The notes under the pieces: generated by a model
Database searches by the model: none
What the model was told of the DNA's origin: nothing
What the model saw: the letters and a program-made list of their open reading frames with translations, nothing else
From: Pseudoduganella plicata
GTDB lineage: Bacteria > Pseudomonadota > Gammaproteobacteria > Burkholderiales > Burkholderiaceae_D
Length of the DNA: 64,000 bases
NCBI RefSeq assembly: GCF_004421005.1
Contig: NZ_CP038026.1
Coordinates: 5,022,001-5,086,000 of the forward strand
Direction of reading: 5' to 3'
In this document: positions 17,591 through 26,195 of the stretch, piece by piece
Layout of the letters: the number at the start of each line of letters is the position of its first letter
Position numbering within the stretch: the stretch's first letter is position 1
Program-made: the position numbers and the translations under genes

Positions 17591-17710
17591 TCAGTGCAGC
17601 AGGAAGAATGTCCCGTGCGTCAGCATGTCAGCCGAGCACAGCAGATAGGTCGACGTAGCGACGAATCCCACGACAATCGAGCTCAGCGTAAGTGGAAGAT
17701 GGCGTAACAT
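17591..17710 (-). CDS. Possible small membrane protein (39 aa)
   Basis: The ATG at 17710 has an AGGAG Shine-Dalgarno six bases upstream and opens 39 codons ending TGA at 17591. The peptide has one hydrophobic helix (LSSIVVGFVATSTYLLC) with a basic start (MLRHLP), as expected for an N-in single-pass membrane microprotein. No family is recognised. It sits alone between two plus- and minus-strand genes. Confidence 0.4.
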   Translation of the reverse strand: MLRHLPLTLSSIVVGFVATSTYLLCSADMLTHGTFFLLH

Positions 17711-17895
17711 GATGTGCTCCTGATGACCGTCGCGTTTGGATTCGTGATGGTTCCATCTTAAGCGGTGCTTAAGGAGCGGTCATCGGCAAAAGCGTCGAGC
17801 CGTTGTAGGAATACGGCTCGCCGGAATGCGCAGGCAGTCTGGCCTGCGCTTTTTCTTGCAAGTGACGGTACTGCGAGCAACCAGGGGCGATTGCC

Positions 17896-18345
17896 TTACT
17901 TGCGGCCAAACGGAATGACGCTCGACTCCGGCGCGGTGTCGAGCGCGTTGGAAATCGTCAGCCAGTGGTTCAGCTGTTCGGGATGGCTGATGCGGATGCC
18001 CATGCCGTCGATCAGGCCGATCAGCTCAAGCGTGCTGGCGTTCATCTTCGCTTTCGACACGGTGGGGGCGGTCGCGATCAGGCGATCGTACGCTTTGCGT
18101 ACCTTGTGCTCCCACTTGTGCAGGCCCGATTCGTCGAAACGGTTGGCTTCGAAATAGACCGTCAGCGAGCCGTCGACATTGCCGAAACCGACGATGCCGG
18201 CGCCCTTGCGGATAGTCGTCGACGCATCCAGGTCGAACGATTCGGTGGGAACGAAGATGCCGGCGCGTCCGCCAAAATTGGGATGGCCGACCGGGGTGTC
18301 CTTGCTGTATGTCGTGAATTCCCGGGTGGGGATGTCTGCTGCCAT
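17896..18345 (-). CDS. Hypothetical protein (149 aa)
   Basis: The frame is open from a TTG at 18363, but the ATG at 18345 (MAADIPTREF) is the more natural start. The protein is soluble, with a beta-rich first half (GRAGIFVPTESFDLD, GIVGFGNVDGSLTVYFEANR) and a helical second half (HKWEHKVRKAYDRLIA). It has no signal peptide, Cys or known catalytic motif. The family was not recognised. The codon use resembles neighbouring genes, which supports it as real. Confidence 0.55.
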   Translation of the reverse strand: MAADIPTREFTTYSKDTPVGHPNFGGRAGIFVPTESFDLDASTTIRKGAGIVGFGNVDGSLTVYFEANRFDESGLHKWEHKVRKAYDRLIATAPTVSKAKMNASTLELIGLIDGMGIRISHPEQLNHWLTISNALDTAPESSVIPFGRK

Positions 18346-18456
18346 GATGGATGCATTTCGCAAAGGTCGATGGCGTTATTTTAGCGCTAAACTAGTGCCG
18401 AGTGGAAACAATCACGAAGTTTCCCCCATTCTGTTGCCGGACAACCGCACTCTGTA

Positions 18457-19125
18457 TCAGCCCACCCGCAATCCCAGCTCGGCGACGATCTCCGCCGCCT
18501 GCCGCGGCGAGATCCATGCACCTTTGAACAATCTGGTGTCAGCCAGTGTCAGTCCGCCCAGATCTGCTTCGCGCAGGTCCGCGTTGTCGAAACGCGCGCC
18601 CTTGAGGTTGGCGTCGCGCAGGCTGCCGCCCTGAAAGACAGTGTCGCGCAGGTCGCATCCGGCCAGGTCCGCGTCGGACAGGTCCAGCTCCAACAGCGTG
18701 GCTTTGCGCAACGACATGCGGCGCAGGTCGGCGCCGATCAGCAGACACTCCTCGAACGTCAGCCCCAGGTGGGCCGCTTCCTCGAAACTGGCGCCCGTCA
18801 GCTTGCATCCCTTGAAGAGGACGGAAGCCAGTTTGGCGCGCCGCCAGCTGCTGTTGTTCAGGTCGCAGCTGTGGAAGCGCGCGTCCGTCACGTCGGCCGA
18901 TTCGAAGTCCGCCTCGCGGCCGCGGCAGCGCTGCCACGTGCTGTGGCCAAGGCCGGCCGCATAGAACGACGTCTGCGCCACGCTGCAATTGCTGAAGGAC
19001 GCGCCGCGCAGGTCCAGGCGCGACAGGTCGGCGCCATCGAAGTCGCAGCCGTCAAAGACTGGCGTGCCCTCCGCTAGAAGGGCGACGACGTCGTCGCGGC
19101 CCAGGGTCCGATCCACAACCTGCAT
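18457..19125 (-). CDS. Pentapeptide-repeat protein
   Basis: The ATG at 19125 follows GGAGG. The 222-residue product consists almost wholly of A(D/N)LxX-type pentapeptides (CDFDGADLSRLDL, ADLAGCDLRDTVF, ANLKGARFDNADL), which form a right-handed quadrilateral beta-helix. A non-repeat C-terminal tail (SPRQAAEIVAELGLRVG) follows. Related proteins include Qnr/MfpA-type DNA mimics, but most pentapeptide proteins have no known role, so a gyrase-protecting function is not claimed. A shared terminator separates it from tRNA-His. Confidence 0.8.
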   Translation of the reverse strand: MQVVDRTLGRDDVVALLAEGTPVFDGCDFDGADLSRLDLRGASFSNCSVAQTSFYAAGLGHSTWQRCRGREADFESADVTDARFHSCDLNNSSWRRAKLASVLFKGCKLTGASFEEAAHLGLTFEECLLIGADLRRMSLRKATLLELDLSDADLAGCDLRDTVFQGGSLRDANLKGARFDNADLREADLGGLTLADTRLFKGAWISPRQAAEIVAELGLRVG

Positions 19126-19154
19126 CAATATGCCTCCAAGTGCGCGCCAAAAAC

Positions 19155-19183
19155 AAAAAGCCCCGTGCGGACACGGGGCTTTT
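19155..19183. terminator. Bidirectional terminator between pentapeptide gene and tRNA-His
   Basis: A run of A, stem AGCCCCGTG / CACGGGGCT with loop CGGA, then a run of T. The A/T flanks let it work on both strands. On the minus strand it ends the tRNA-His transcript. Confidence 0.8.
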
Positions 19184-19195
19184 CGACGAATTCGG

Positions 19196-19272
19196 TGGGG
19201 TGGCTGATGGGGCTCGAACCCACGACAACAGGAATCACAATCCTGGACTCTACCAACTGAGCTACAGCCACC
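19196..19272 (-). tRNA. tRNA-His (GTG)
   Basis: The minus strand folds as a tRNA: acceptor GTGGCTG / CAGCCAC, D-arm GCTCAGTTGGTAGAG, anticodon loop with GTG (TTGTGAT), T-arm GTGGGTTCGAACCC, discriminator C and encoded CCA. The extra 5' G at 19272 opposite C73 is the His-specific G-1 identity element. Confidence 0.97.
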
Positions 19273-19380
19273 ACTGAACTACTACTGCTTCTGCAACACC
19301 TTCTGCATGACAGAGGCCGCATTATACATAGCCGTTTTGCTTCTGGCAAATCTAAATGCAAAGCCTCTAGAAAAGCCTGG

Positions 19381-19430
19381 AAACCGGAGCCTGTCACCGG
19401 TTTTCCAAAACCGGTGACAGGCTCCGGTTT
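19381..19430. repeat. Perfect 24-bp inverted repeat
   Basis: Arms at 19381-19404 and 19407-19430 are perfectly complementary with only CC between them. The arms contain CTGTCACCGG and CCGGTGACAG, recalling the GTGACAG/CTGTCAC ends of the dispersed repeat family. It lies 13 bp past the murI stop and may act as a terminator for murI, as the hairpin is flanked by T on both strands. Confidence 0.75.
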
Positions 19431-19443
19431 TCTTGTCGGTGGG

Positions 19444-20280
19444 TCAGGCGACGTTGACCGACTCCACTTGCGGCGTCAGCCCCAGCAGGCCATGGAACGC
19501 TGCGGCCAGCGTGGCGGGGTCGGCCGTCGTGTAGCCGCGCAGGCGCGGTGTGCCGGCGGGGCGCAGCAGGCCCGCGCCTTCCAGCAGCCGCGCCAGCTGG
19601 CGGGCCACGGCGTCGCCCGTGTCGATCAGGGTGACGGGGCCCGTTGCATGGCTGGCGACGACTTGCCGGATGAGCTCTTCCACGAACGGATAGTGCGTGC
19701 AGCCCAGCACCAGCGTGTCGGCACCCTGCTCCAGCAGCGGCACGACGAACTGCTCCAGCATGGCCGCCGTTTCCACCGACCCCAGTTCGCCCCGTTCGAT
19801 CCGGTCCACCAGGCCGACGCACGGCTGCAGCAGAAACTGCGCGCCCGTGTCGGCGGCGATCTGGTCGCGCAGCTGCAGCAGTTTTTCGCCGCGCAGCGTG
19901 CGGTCGGTAGCGAGCACGCCCACCTTGCCGGACTGCGTGGCGGCCGCGCCAGGCTTCAACCCCGGTTCGACGCCGACGATCGGCATGCCGGGCCACTCGG
20001 CGCGGATCGCCTTGATGGCGGCCACCGTCGCCGTATTGCAGGCCACAACCAGCGCCTTGGCCCCCTGGCCGAACAGGAATCCTGCCACGGCCAGCGAACG
20101 CGCAATGAGCCACTCCTCGCTGCGGCCGCCGTACGGTGCATAGCCGGAGTCGGCGAAGTACAGCAAGTGCTCGTGTGGCAGTTGCGCGTGGATATGGCGC
20201 AATACTGACAGCCCGCCGATGCCGGAATCGAAAATGCCGATCGGGGAGTCGACGGACGTGGCATGGACAGGCTGCGTCAT
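19444..20280 (-). CDS. murI: Glutamate racemase
   Basis: A 278-residue enzyme that makes D-glutamate for peptidoglycan. It has the N-terminal GIFDSGIGGLSVL, YFADSGYAPYGGR, the first catalytic Cys in VACNTATV, a GVEPG motif, and the second catalytic Cys in VLGCTHYPF. Length is normal. It sits directly downstream of the class I fumarase gene (9-bp gap) on the minus strand, so both are probably on one transcript. Confidence 0.95.
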   Translation of the reverse strand: MTQPVHATSVDSPIGIFDSGIGGLSVLRHIHAQLPHEHLLYFADSGYAPYGGRSEEWLIARSLAVAGFLFGQGAKALVVACNTATVAAIKAIRAEWPGMPIVGVEPGLKPGAAATQSGKVGVLATDRTLRGEKLLQLRDQIAADTGAQFLLQPCVGLVDRIERGELGSVETAAMLEQFVVPLLEQGADTLVLGCTHYPFVEELIRQVVASHATGPVTLIDTGDAVARQLARLLEGAGLLRPAGTPRLRGYTTADPATLAAAFHGLLGLTPQVESVNVA

Positions 20281-20289
20281 CGCATCACC

Positions 20290-21816
20290 TCAGGCCGGAA
20301 CGGCGGTCTTCAGCGATTCGATCTTGACGGACCATTCCTTCGGGCCCGTCTGGTGCACCGAGGTGCCCGTCGAATCGACGGCAACCGTGACCGGCATGTC
20401 GACGACGTCGAACTCGTAGATCGCTTCCATGCCCAGGTCCTCGAAGCCAACCACCTTCGCATGCTTGATCGCCTTCGAGACCAAGTAAGCGGCGCCGCCA
20501 ACGGCCATCAGGTAAGCCGACTTGTGCTTCTGGATCGATTCGATCGCCGTCGGACCGCGTTCGGCCTTGCCGACCATCGAGATCAGGCCCGTTTTCTCCA
20601 GCATCATGTCGGTGAACTTGTCCATGCGCGTGGCCGTCGTCGGGCCGGCCGGGCCCACCACTTCGTCGCCGACCGGATCGACCGGGCCGACGTAGTAGAT
20701 GACGCGGTTGGTGAAGTCCACCGGCAGCGGCTCGCCCTTGGCCAGCATGTCCTGGATGCGCTTGTGCGCTGCATCGCGGCCCGTCAGCATCTTGCCATTC
20801 AGGAGCAGGGTCTGGCCCGGCGTCCAGGAGGCCACTTCTTCCTTCGTCAGCGTGTTCAGGTCGACGCGTTTGGACTTTTCCGTGTCCGGTGCCCAGCTGA
20901 CGCTCGGCCAGTCGGACAGCTTTGGCGGCTCGATGTACGCCGGGCCGGAGCCGTCCAGCACGAAGTGCGCATGGCGCGTGGCGGCGCAGTTCGGGATCAT
21001 CGCGACGGGCTTCGATGCCGCGTGCGTCGGGTACATATTGATCTTCACGTCGAGCACCGTCGTGAGGCCGCCCAGGCCCTGCGCGCCGATTCCCAGCGCG
21101 TTGATCTTGTCGCACAGCTCGATGCGCAGTTCTTCCAGCTTGTTTTGCGGGCCGCGCTGCTTCAGCTCATACATGTCGATGTCTTCCATCAGCGACTCTT
21201 TTGCCAGCAGCATGGCCTTTTCGGCGCTGCCGCCGATGCCGATGCCCAGCATGCCCGGCGGGCACCAGCCGGCGCCCATCAGCGGCACGGTCTTGATGAC
21301 CCAGTCCACCAGCGAGTCGGACGGGTTCAGCATGACGAACTTGGTCTTGTTCTCCGATCCGCCGCCCTTGGCCGCCACGGCCACTTCCACCGTGTTCCCC
21401 TCGACCAGTTCCATGTGCACGACAGCCGGGGTGTTGTCCTTCGTGTTCTTGCGCTCGAAGTGCGGGTCCGCCACGATCGATGCGCGCAGCTTGTTGTCGG
21501 CGAAGTTGTACGCGCGGCGCACGCCTTCGTTGACGGCGTCCGTGACCGTGCCGCGGAAGCCCTCGAAGCGCACGCCCATGCCGATTTTCAGGAAGACGTT
21601 GACCATGCCCGTGTCCTGGCAGATCGGGCGCTTGCCTTCCGCGCACATGCGCGAATTGGTCAGGATCTGCGCGATCGCGTCCTTGGCGGCCGGGCTCTGT
21701 TCCGCTTCATACGCACGGGCCAGGTGCTGGATATAGTCGGCAGGATGGTAGTAGCTGATGTATTGCAGCGCTGCCGCCACGGATTCGATCAGGTCGTCTT
21801 GCTTGATGATGGTCAT
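20290..21816 (-). CDS. fumA: Fumarate hydratase, class I (4Fe-4S)
   Basis: A 508-residue iron-sulfur fumarase that interconverts fumarate and malate in the TCA cycle. N-terminal motifs include RPICQDTGM with a cluster Cys, the middle has GAGWCPPGMLGIGIGG and NCAATRHAHF, and the C-terminal (beta) part has GRDAAHKR, GPAGPTTATRMDKF and EAIYEFDV. Alpha and beta domains are fused in one chain as in FumA/FumB. Oxygen-sensitive cluster use is known for the family. The gene precedes murI. Confidence 0.92.
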   Translation of the reverse strand: MTIIKQDDLIESVAAALQYISYYHPADYIQHLARAYEAEQSPAAKDAIAQILTNSRMCAEGKRPICQDTGMVNVFLKIGMGVRFEGFRGTVTDAVNEGVRRAYNFADNKLRASIVADPHFERKNTKDNTPAVVHMELVEGNTVEVAVAAKGGGSENKTKFVMLNPSDSLVDWVIKTVPLMGAGWCPPGMLGIGIGGSAEKAMLLAKESLMEDIDMYELKQRGPQNKLEELRIELCDKINALGIGAQGLGGLTTVLDVKINMYPTHAASKPVAMIPNCAATRHAHFVLDGSGPAYIEPPKLSDWPSVSWAPDTEKSKRVDLNTLTKEEVASWTPGQTLLLNGKMLTGRDAAHKRIQDMLAKGEPLPVDFTNRVIYYVGPVDPVGDEVVGPAGPTTATRMDKFTDMMLEKTGLISMVGKAERGPTAIESIQKHKSAYLMAVGGAAYLVSKAIKHAKVVGFEDLGMEAIYEFDVVDMPVTVAVDSTGTSVHQTGPKEWSVKIESLKTAVPA

Positions 21817-21844
21817 GTTAAAAACTCACTAGCGGTTGGCTGGA

Positions 21845-22462
21845 TTAGTGCTTCTTGGATTCGTTGTGCGTCGTCGACATCAGGCGGTCCGTATAGGCGA
21901 TGGCGATGGCGGACAGCAGGAAGGCAATGTGTATGACGGTCTGTGCGATCAACACTTTCGGCGTGTAGGCCTCGGCATTGATAAACGTTTTCAGCAGGTG
22001 GATCGACGAGATGCCGATGATCGCGGTCGCCAGCTTCGTCTTCAGCACCGATGCGTTCACGTGCGACAGCCATTCCGGCTGGTCCGGGTGGCCCTCCAGG
22101 TTCATGCGCGAGACAAACGTCTCGTAACCGCCCACGATGACCATGATCAGCAGATTCGAAATCATGACGACATCGATCAGGCCCAGTACCACCAGCATAA
22201 TCGTCGTCTCGTTCAGTTTCGTCGGCATGGCGGCGCCTGGCACCGCCACGGCCTGGAAGATGTGCTCCAGCGAGGCCTGGTTGCCCATCGCCGCGCCGAT
22301 CAGGTCCTTCAGCTCAACCCAGAAATGGAACACGTATACGCATTGCGCCAGGATCAGGCCCAGGTACAGGGGCAATTGCAGCCAGCGCGACATGAAAATG
22401 AAGGAAGCAATGGGGCTGAGGCGCGGGGTGTTCGGGCGGTCGGGGCGATTGGGGTCGAGCAT
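21845..22462 (-). CDS. YqhA-like (UPF0114/TIGR00645) inner-membrane protein
   Basis: The ATG at 22462 with AGGAG upstream is preferred over a longer frame. The 205-residue protein has the family signature: SRWLQLPLYLGLILAQ opening the first membrane helix, ETTIMLVVLGLIDVVMISNL in the second, GGYETFVSR, and SSIHLLKTFIN before the last helices. Three to four membrane segments are visible. The function of the family is not established. It is 28 bp upstream of the fumarase gene and may share its transcript. Confidence 0.82.
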   Translation of the reverse strand: MLDPNRPDRPNTPRLSPIASFIFMSRWLQLPLYLGLILAQCVYVFHFWVELKDLIGAAMGNQASLEHIFQAVAVPGAAMPTKLNETTIMLVVLGLIDVVMISNLLIMVIVGGYETFVSRMNLEGHPDQPEWLSHVNASVLKTKLATAIIGISSIHLLKTFINAEAYTPKVLIAQTVIHIAFLLSAIAIAYTDRLMSTTHNESKKH

Positions 22463-22761
22463 CGTGCGGCTTCTCCTGAGGGTCGTGCGGGCAAATGCTG
22501 CAGGTAACTGCTGCGGGCAAAAAACACCCGACATTCTACACCCGTCGCCTGCTTGCCGCAGCTCAAGGCCGAGACTTCTCGGGCGGTCTGCGACAGCGTG
22601 CAGGCCAGGCCGACAGGAAAAGCAGCACGTCCCGGTAATTCGGCATGTTCAGCCTGCATGGCCAGCGCCGCACGCCGGCACTGGCCCTGGCCGACCCGAC
22701 GCCTGATACACTCTGGCCTTTTTGGCAACCGCCGCGCCAGCGCGGCGGACGGAAGAGGCGG

Positions 22762-23886
22762 ATGAAAGAAGGGGACGACAAACTGCGCTGGGTGCAGGCG
22801 CTGCGCGGTGTCGCGGTGCTGTGCGTGGTACTGACGCACGCGCGCTACCTGCTGCAGAACACGGACCAGTTTCCGCTGGCGCAGTGCCTGTTGTATCCGG
22901 GCGCGATGGGCGTCGACCTGTTCTTCATCATCAGCGGCTTCATCATGGTGTATACGACGGCCGGGGCCACGGGCGCCCGCGCCGCGCTGCTGTTCGGCGT
23001 CAAGCGCTTCGCCCGCATCTGGCCCGCCTACGCCGTCGTCACGGTGCTGTACCTGCTGCTGCGCCGCGGCGGCCCTGAATTTTTTACCGACATCGACCGC
23101 ATCGGCGCCTTCATCAGGTCCCTGCTGTTCATCCCCGTCGACCCTGCCGATCCGCCGTTCTTCGGCTTCGCCTTCCCGCTTGGCTGGACGCTGGCATTCG
23201 AGATGTATTTCTACCTCGTGTTCGGCCTGTGCATGCTGACGGGCCGGCTGCGCTGGTTCACGTTCTGTGCGTGGATGCTGCTCACGCTCGTGCTGCTGCC
23301 GATGGGCCGAGGTGGACCGTCGCTGAACGTGCGCCAGCAGCTCGAGTTCTCCGCACCGTACCTGCATCTGGTGACCAATCCGATCGTTTTCGAGTTCCTC
23401 GCCGGCGTGGCGATCGGCCACCTGTACCGGTGCGCCTGGTTCCGCGTGCGCAGCGTGCAAGTGGCGTGGCTGCTGGTCGTCTGCGGCATCGGCTTCGCGG
23501 CGTGGTACGTGTTCGGCAATATCGGCATGTTCCATGGGCCGCGCGAATGGGGCTGGCCGCTGGCCCTGATGGTGCTGCTGCTGGCGCTGGCCAGCAAGAC
23601 GGTAGTGCTCGATCCTCCCGCGCCGCTGGTCTGGCTCGGCACCGTGTCGTACTCGATGTACCTGACGCATTACCTCGGCCAGTGGCTGCTCGTCGGGTAC
23701 GTGTCGCGCTGGGGGATCGATACGCAGACCTGGGCGCAGGTCTTCCTGACCGTGCTGTGCGCGCTGCCGCTGGCCGCGGTGGCGCATTGGCTGCTGGAAC
23801 AGAAGCTCAGCGGCGCGGTGCGGCGGATGCTGACGGCCGGCCTGCGGCGCGTGCTGCCGGCGCCACCCCAGGGCGCCGAACGCTGA
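22762..23886 (+). CDS. Acyltransferase 3 family membrane protein (OafA/YrhL-like)
   Basis: The ATG at 22762 follows GGAAGAGG and gives a 374-residue protein with about ten membrane helices. The family start LRWVQALRGVAVLCVVLTHA, GVDLFFIISGFIM, the RFARIWPAYAV motif and a catalytic-type His (VLTHA) are all present. These enzymes transfer acyl groups, usually acetyl, to surface polysaccharides such as O-antigen or exopolysaccharide. The target is unknown, because no polysaccharide genes adjoin it. Confidence 0.82.
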   Translation: MKEGDDKLRWVQALRGVAVLCVVLTHARYLLQNTDQFPLAQCLLYPGAMGVDLFFIISGFIMVYTTAGATGARAALLFGVKRFARIWPAYAVVTVLYLLLRRGGPEFFTDIDRIGAFIRSLLFIPVDPADPPFFGFAFPLGWTLAFEMYFYLVFGLCMLTGRLRWFTFCAWMLLTLVLLPMGRGGPSLNVRQQLEFSAPYLHLVTNPIVFEFLAGVAIGHLYRCAWFRVRSVQVAWLLVVCGIGFAAWYVFGNIGMFHGPREWGWPLALMVLLLALASKTVVLDPPAPLVWLGTVSYSMYLTHYLGQWLLVGYVSRWGIDTQTWAQVFLTVLCALPLAAVAHWLLEQKLSGAVRRMLTAGLRRVLPAPPQGAER

Positions 23887-24041
23887 ACTGCCGGGGCGGA
23901 AACAGGGCGTCGTCGTCCTTCGTGGATTCTGAGTAGAATGGCAGCATTGTCATTTGCCGACGGGCGGGTGCCCGGCTGTAAGGGGGGTGTAAGGGCGCCC
24001 GCTTACTGTTTTGGCAAACTAATACCACGATGGAGACAAGC

Positions 24042-26045
24042 ATGACCGCTACCGCAGCACAGCAAGGCACCGAACAACAAGGACCTGTCGAATCGCGCGT
24101 GTTCGCGCCACCCGCGCAGTTCACGGCCCAGGCCACCGTGGCCGGCATGGAGGCCTACCAGGCCCTGTGCGACGAAGCGGCACGCGATTACGAAGGCTTC
24201 TGGGCCCGCCTCGCACGCGAAAACCTCGACTGGCAGACGCCATTCACGCGTACGCTCAACGAAGACGAGGCGCCGTTCTACAAATGGTTCGACGACGGCA
24301 AACTGAATGCCTCGTACAACTGCCTGGACCGCAACCTCGCCAACGGCAATGCCGACAAGACCGCCATCGTCTTCGAGGCCGATGACGGCGCCGTCACGCG
24401 CGTCACGTATCGCGAGCTGCACGAAAAGGTCGGCAAGTTCGCCAACGGCCTGAAGTCGCTGGGCATCAAGAAGGGCGACCGCGTCGTCATCTACATGTCG
24501 ATGTCGGTCGAAGGCGTGGCCGCGATGCAGGCCTGCGCGCGCATCGGCGCCACGCACTCCGTCGTGTTCGGCGGCTTCTCGGCCAAGAGCCTGCAGGAAC
24601 GCATCATCGACGCGGGCGCCGTCGCCGTCATCACGGCCGACGAGCAGCTGCGCGGCGGCAAACAGCTGCCGCTGAAAAGCATCGTCGACGAAGCGCTGGC
24701 GATGGGCGGCTGCGACACGATCCGCAACGTCATCGTCTACAAGCGCACCGGCGGCAACATCGATTTCGTCGCAGGGCGCGACCTGTGGCTGTCCGACCTC
24801 GTCGAGGGCCAGAGCGCGGACTGCGAGCCGGAGTGGGTGGAGGCCGAGCACCCGCTGTTCATCCTGTACACGTCCGGCTCGACGGGCACGCCGAAGGGCG
24901 TGCAGCATTCGACCGGCGGCTACCTGCTGTGGGCCGCGCTGACGATGAAGTGGACGTTCGACATCAAGCCTGACGACGTCTACTGGTGCACGGCCGATAT
25001 CGGCTGGGTCACCGGCCACACCTACATCGCCTACGGCCCGACCGCCGTTGGCGCCACGCAGCTGATCTTCGAAGGCATCCCCACGTTCCCGCACGCGGGC
25101 CGCTTCTGGGAGACCATCGCCAAGCACAAGGTATCGATCTTCTACACGGCGCCCACCGCGATCCGTTCGCTGATCAAGGCATCGGACGTGGACGCGAAAG
25201 TCCATCCGAAGAACTTCGACCTGTCGTCGCTGCGCCTCCTGGGCACCGTCGGCGAGCCGATCAATCCGGAAGCGTGGATGTGGTACTACCGGAACGTCGG
25301 CCAGGAAAAGTGCCCGATCGTCGACACGTTCTGGCAGACGGAAACGGGCGGCCACATGATCACGCCGCTGCCGGGCGCGACGCCCATGGTGCCAGGCTCC
25401 TGCACACTGCCGCTGCCGGGCATCATGGCGGCAATCGTCGACGAATCGGGCGCCGACGTACCGAACGGGCAGGGCGGCATCCTGGTGGTGAAGCGTCCAT
25501 GGCCATCGATGATCCGCACGATCTGGAACAACCCGGAGCGCTTCCGCACCAGCTACTTCCCGGATGAACTGGGCGGCAAATACTACCTGGCCGGCGACGG
25601 CGCGATCCGCAACAAGGACACGGGCTACTTCACGATCACGGGCCGCATCGACGACGTGCTGAACGTCTCGGGCCACCGCATGGGCACGATGGAAATCGAA
25701 TCCGCGCTGGTGGCGAATCCGCTGGTGGCGGAAGCGGCCGTCGTCGGCAAACCGGACGACACGACCGGCGAATCGATCTGCGCCTTCGTCGTGCTGAAAC
25801 AGGCCCGCCCGACCGGCGACGAAGCGAAGAAGCTGGCAACGGAACTGCGCAACTGGGTCGGCAAGGAGATCGGTCCGATCGCCAAGCCAAAGGAAATCCG
25901 CTTCGGCGACAACCTGCCGAAGACCCGCTCCGGCAAGATCATGCGCCGCCTGCTGCGCGTGCTGGCCAAAGGCGAGAACATCACGCAGGACGTGTCGACG
26001 CTGGAGAATCCGGCGATTCTGGAACAGCTCAAGGAATCGGCATAA
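24042..26045 (+). CDS. acs: Acetyl-CoA synthetase
   Basis: The ATG at 24042 is preferred to one at 24030, since GGAGA lies just upstream of it. The 667-residue protein activates acetate with ATP to acetyl-CoA. The ANL-family motifs are present: [20 protein letters not shown] (P-loop-like), [34 protein letters not shown], and the C-terminal [11 protein letters not shown] carrying the Lys whose acetylation silences the enzyme in the family. Length is standard. It is followed by a strong terminator. Confidence 0.96.
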   Translation: MTATAAQQGTEQQGPVESRVFAPPAQFTAQATVAGMEAYQALCDEAARDYEGFWARLARENLDWQTPFTRTLNEDEAPFYKWFDDGKLNASYNCLDRNLANGNADKTAIVFEADDGAVTRVTYRELHEKVGKFANGLKSLGIKKGDRVVIYMSMSVEGVAAMQACARIGATHSVVFGGFSAKSLQERIIDAGAVAVITADEQLRGGKQLPLKSIVDEALAMGGCDTIRNVIVYKRTGGNIDFVAGRDLWLSDLVEGQSADCEPEWVEAEHPLFILYTSGSTGTPKGVQHSTGGYLLWAALTMKWTFDIKPDDVYWCTADIGWVTGHTYIAYGPTAVGATQLIFEGIPTFPHAGRFWETIAKHKVSIFYTAPTAIRSLIKASDVDAKVHPKNFDLSSLRLLGTVGEPINPEAWMWYYRNVGQEKCPIVDTFWQTETGGHMITPLPGATPMVPGSCTLPLPGIMAAIVDESGADVPNGQGGILVVKRPWPSMIRTIWNNPERFRTSYFPDELGGKYYLAGDGAIRNKDTGYFTITGRIDDVLNVSGHRMGTMEIESALVANPLVAEAAVVGKPDDTTGESICAFVVLKQARPTGDEAKKLATELRNWVGKEIGPIAKPKEIRFGDNLPKTRSGKIMRRLLRVLAKGENITQDVSTLENPAILEQLKESA

Positions 26046-26074
26046 CAGTCTACGCATCGGCGAGCGACACCAGC

Positions 26075-26098
26075 AAAAGCCACCTCGCGGTGGCTTTT
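26075..26098 (+). terminator. Terminator after acs
   Basis: AAAAGCCACC-TCGC-GGTGGCTTTT: a 6-bp GC-rich stem extended by A/T pairs, ending in a T run 30 bp past the acs stop. Confidence 0.85.
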
Positions 26099-26195
26099 GT
26101 CGTTTCAGGGGCGGCTGTCATCGGCGCGTCACATCGCTGTCATATAACAGGCGGCTGACCGAATTCATGACAACCTTATAACCAGGAGCCGCCCC

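Noticed and set aside
18457-19125. Qnr-type quinolone resistance gene
   Set aside because: It is a pentapeptide-repeat protein, but the gyrase-interacting loops of Qnr cannot be recognised, so no resistance role is claimed.
24003-26057. 684-codon open frame antisense to acs
   Set aside because: A shadow caused by high GC and biased codon use of acs. The product is His/Arg/Val-rich without domains, while the sense strand is a textbook acetyl-CoA synthetase.
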